A DNA stretch of 6,747 bases, from NCBI GenBank assembly GCA_028291485.1, contig JAQGHZ010000471.1, forward strand, positions 1 to 6,747, read 5' to 3'. Below, piece by piece: positions 6,416 through 6,747 of this stretch. Within the stretch, counting starts at the first letter, position 1; the number at the start of each line of letters is the position of its first letter. The notes beneath the pieces are model-generated. The model made no database searches. It was not told where the DNA came from and saw nothing but the letters and a program-made list of their open reading frames with translations. The position numbers and the translations under genes were made by a program. Source of the stretch: Rubritepida sp. (GTDB taxonomy: Bacteria; Pseudomonadota; Alphaproteobacteria; Acetobacterales; Acetobacteraceae).

Positions 6416-6747
6416 CAGAGCTTCGGCAGGGCGACGCCCCGCTGTCCCATGTATTTGCCCGCGCGGTCCGCGTAGCTCACCTCGGGCGCGCTTTCGCCCT
6501 TGATGAAGAGGAACTGGCAGATGCCCTCATTGGCATAGACCTTGGCCGGCAGCGGCGTGGTGTTGCTGATCTCGATGGTCACCTGGCCCTCCCATTCGGG
6601 CTCCAGCGGCGTGACGTTCACGATCAGTCCGCAGCGGGCATAGGTGGACTTGCCGAGGCAGATCACCAGGATGTCGCGCGGAATCTTGAACACCTCGATC
6701 GTGTGGGTCAGCACGAAGGAGTTGGGGGGGATGATGCAGACCGGGCC
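6415..6747 (-). CDS. dcd: dCTP deaminase, C-terminal 110 residues (5' end beyond window)
   Basis: Dcd deaminates dCTP to dUTP, feeding dTTP synthesis. The visible C-terminal part contains CIIPPNSFVLTHTIE, the substrate-loop signature GKSTYARCGLIVNVTPLEP, then GQVTIEISNTTPLP with the likely catalytic Glu in TIEIS. It ends with YANEGICQFLF and SYADRAGKYMGQRGV. This type, with STYARCGLIVNVTPLEP and the KYMGQRG tail, is the one I know from alphaproteobacteria. About 75-80 N-terminal residues should lie to the right of the window. The in-frame GTG at 6714 is internal (Val in SFVLTH), not the start. The stop overlaps the murA start (TGATG). Confidence 0.95.

Overview
This window looks like a chromosomal segment of a high-GC alphaproteobacterium, most likely Acetobacteraceae (Roseomonas-like). 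That call rests on the protein character of DCD, MurA, HisG and HisD, about 70% GC in the core genes, a PEP-CTERM protein, and a stand-alone DUF4096 transposase-like protein. It is an inference from recognised families, not a database match.

The right half (3157-6747, minus strand) is a tight housekeeping block read in the order dcd > murA > hisG > hisD. dcd (dCTP deaminase) is cut by the window edge. Its stop overlaps the murA start by one base (TGATG), murA overlaps hisG the same way, and hisG is 2 bases from hisD. These four genes look translationally coupled. They serve pyrimidine nucleotide supply, the first committed step of peptidoglycan synthesis, and the first and last steps of histidine synthesis. 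HisG is the short form, which in known cases needs HisZ; no hisZ is in view.

The left half (1-3156) is an accessory mosaic. Going left from hisD: a 221-base spacer; a plus-strand gene for a secreted CHRD-domain protein with a PEP-CTERM sorting signal (2291-2935); a 293-base leader region; a second, displaced copy of the last 69 codons of hisD (1790-1997, minus strand, same orientation as hisD, about 92% identical, no indels); a small class-3-like lipase/hydrolase of clearly lower GC (961-1647, minus) with a good ribosome binding site and an interrupted palindrome upstream; a fragment resembling the C-terminus of a LysR-type regulator (757-960); and the first 164 codons of a DUF4096 transposase-like protein running off the left edge (1-493).

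The most notable signal is the repeated hisD 3' end. The 1.16 kb between the copies holds just one gene, the CHRD/PEP-CTERM gene. The two copies differ mostly at synonymous sites, so they probably diverged as working HisD alleles in separate lineages before being brought together. This is the layout expected when incoming DNA replaces the 3' end of a target gene and leaves the old end stranded downstream. No integrase is visible, so a trimmed integrative element and homologous import of a foreign hisD end with its downstream gene both remain possible.
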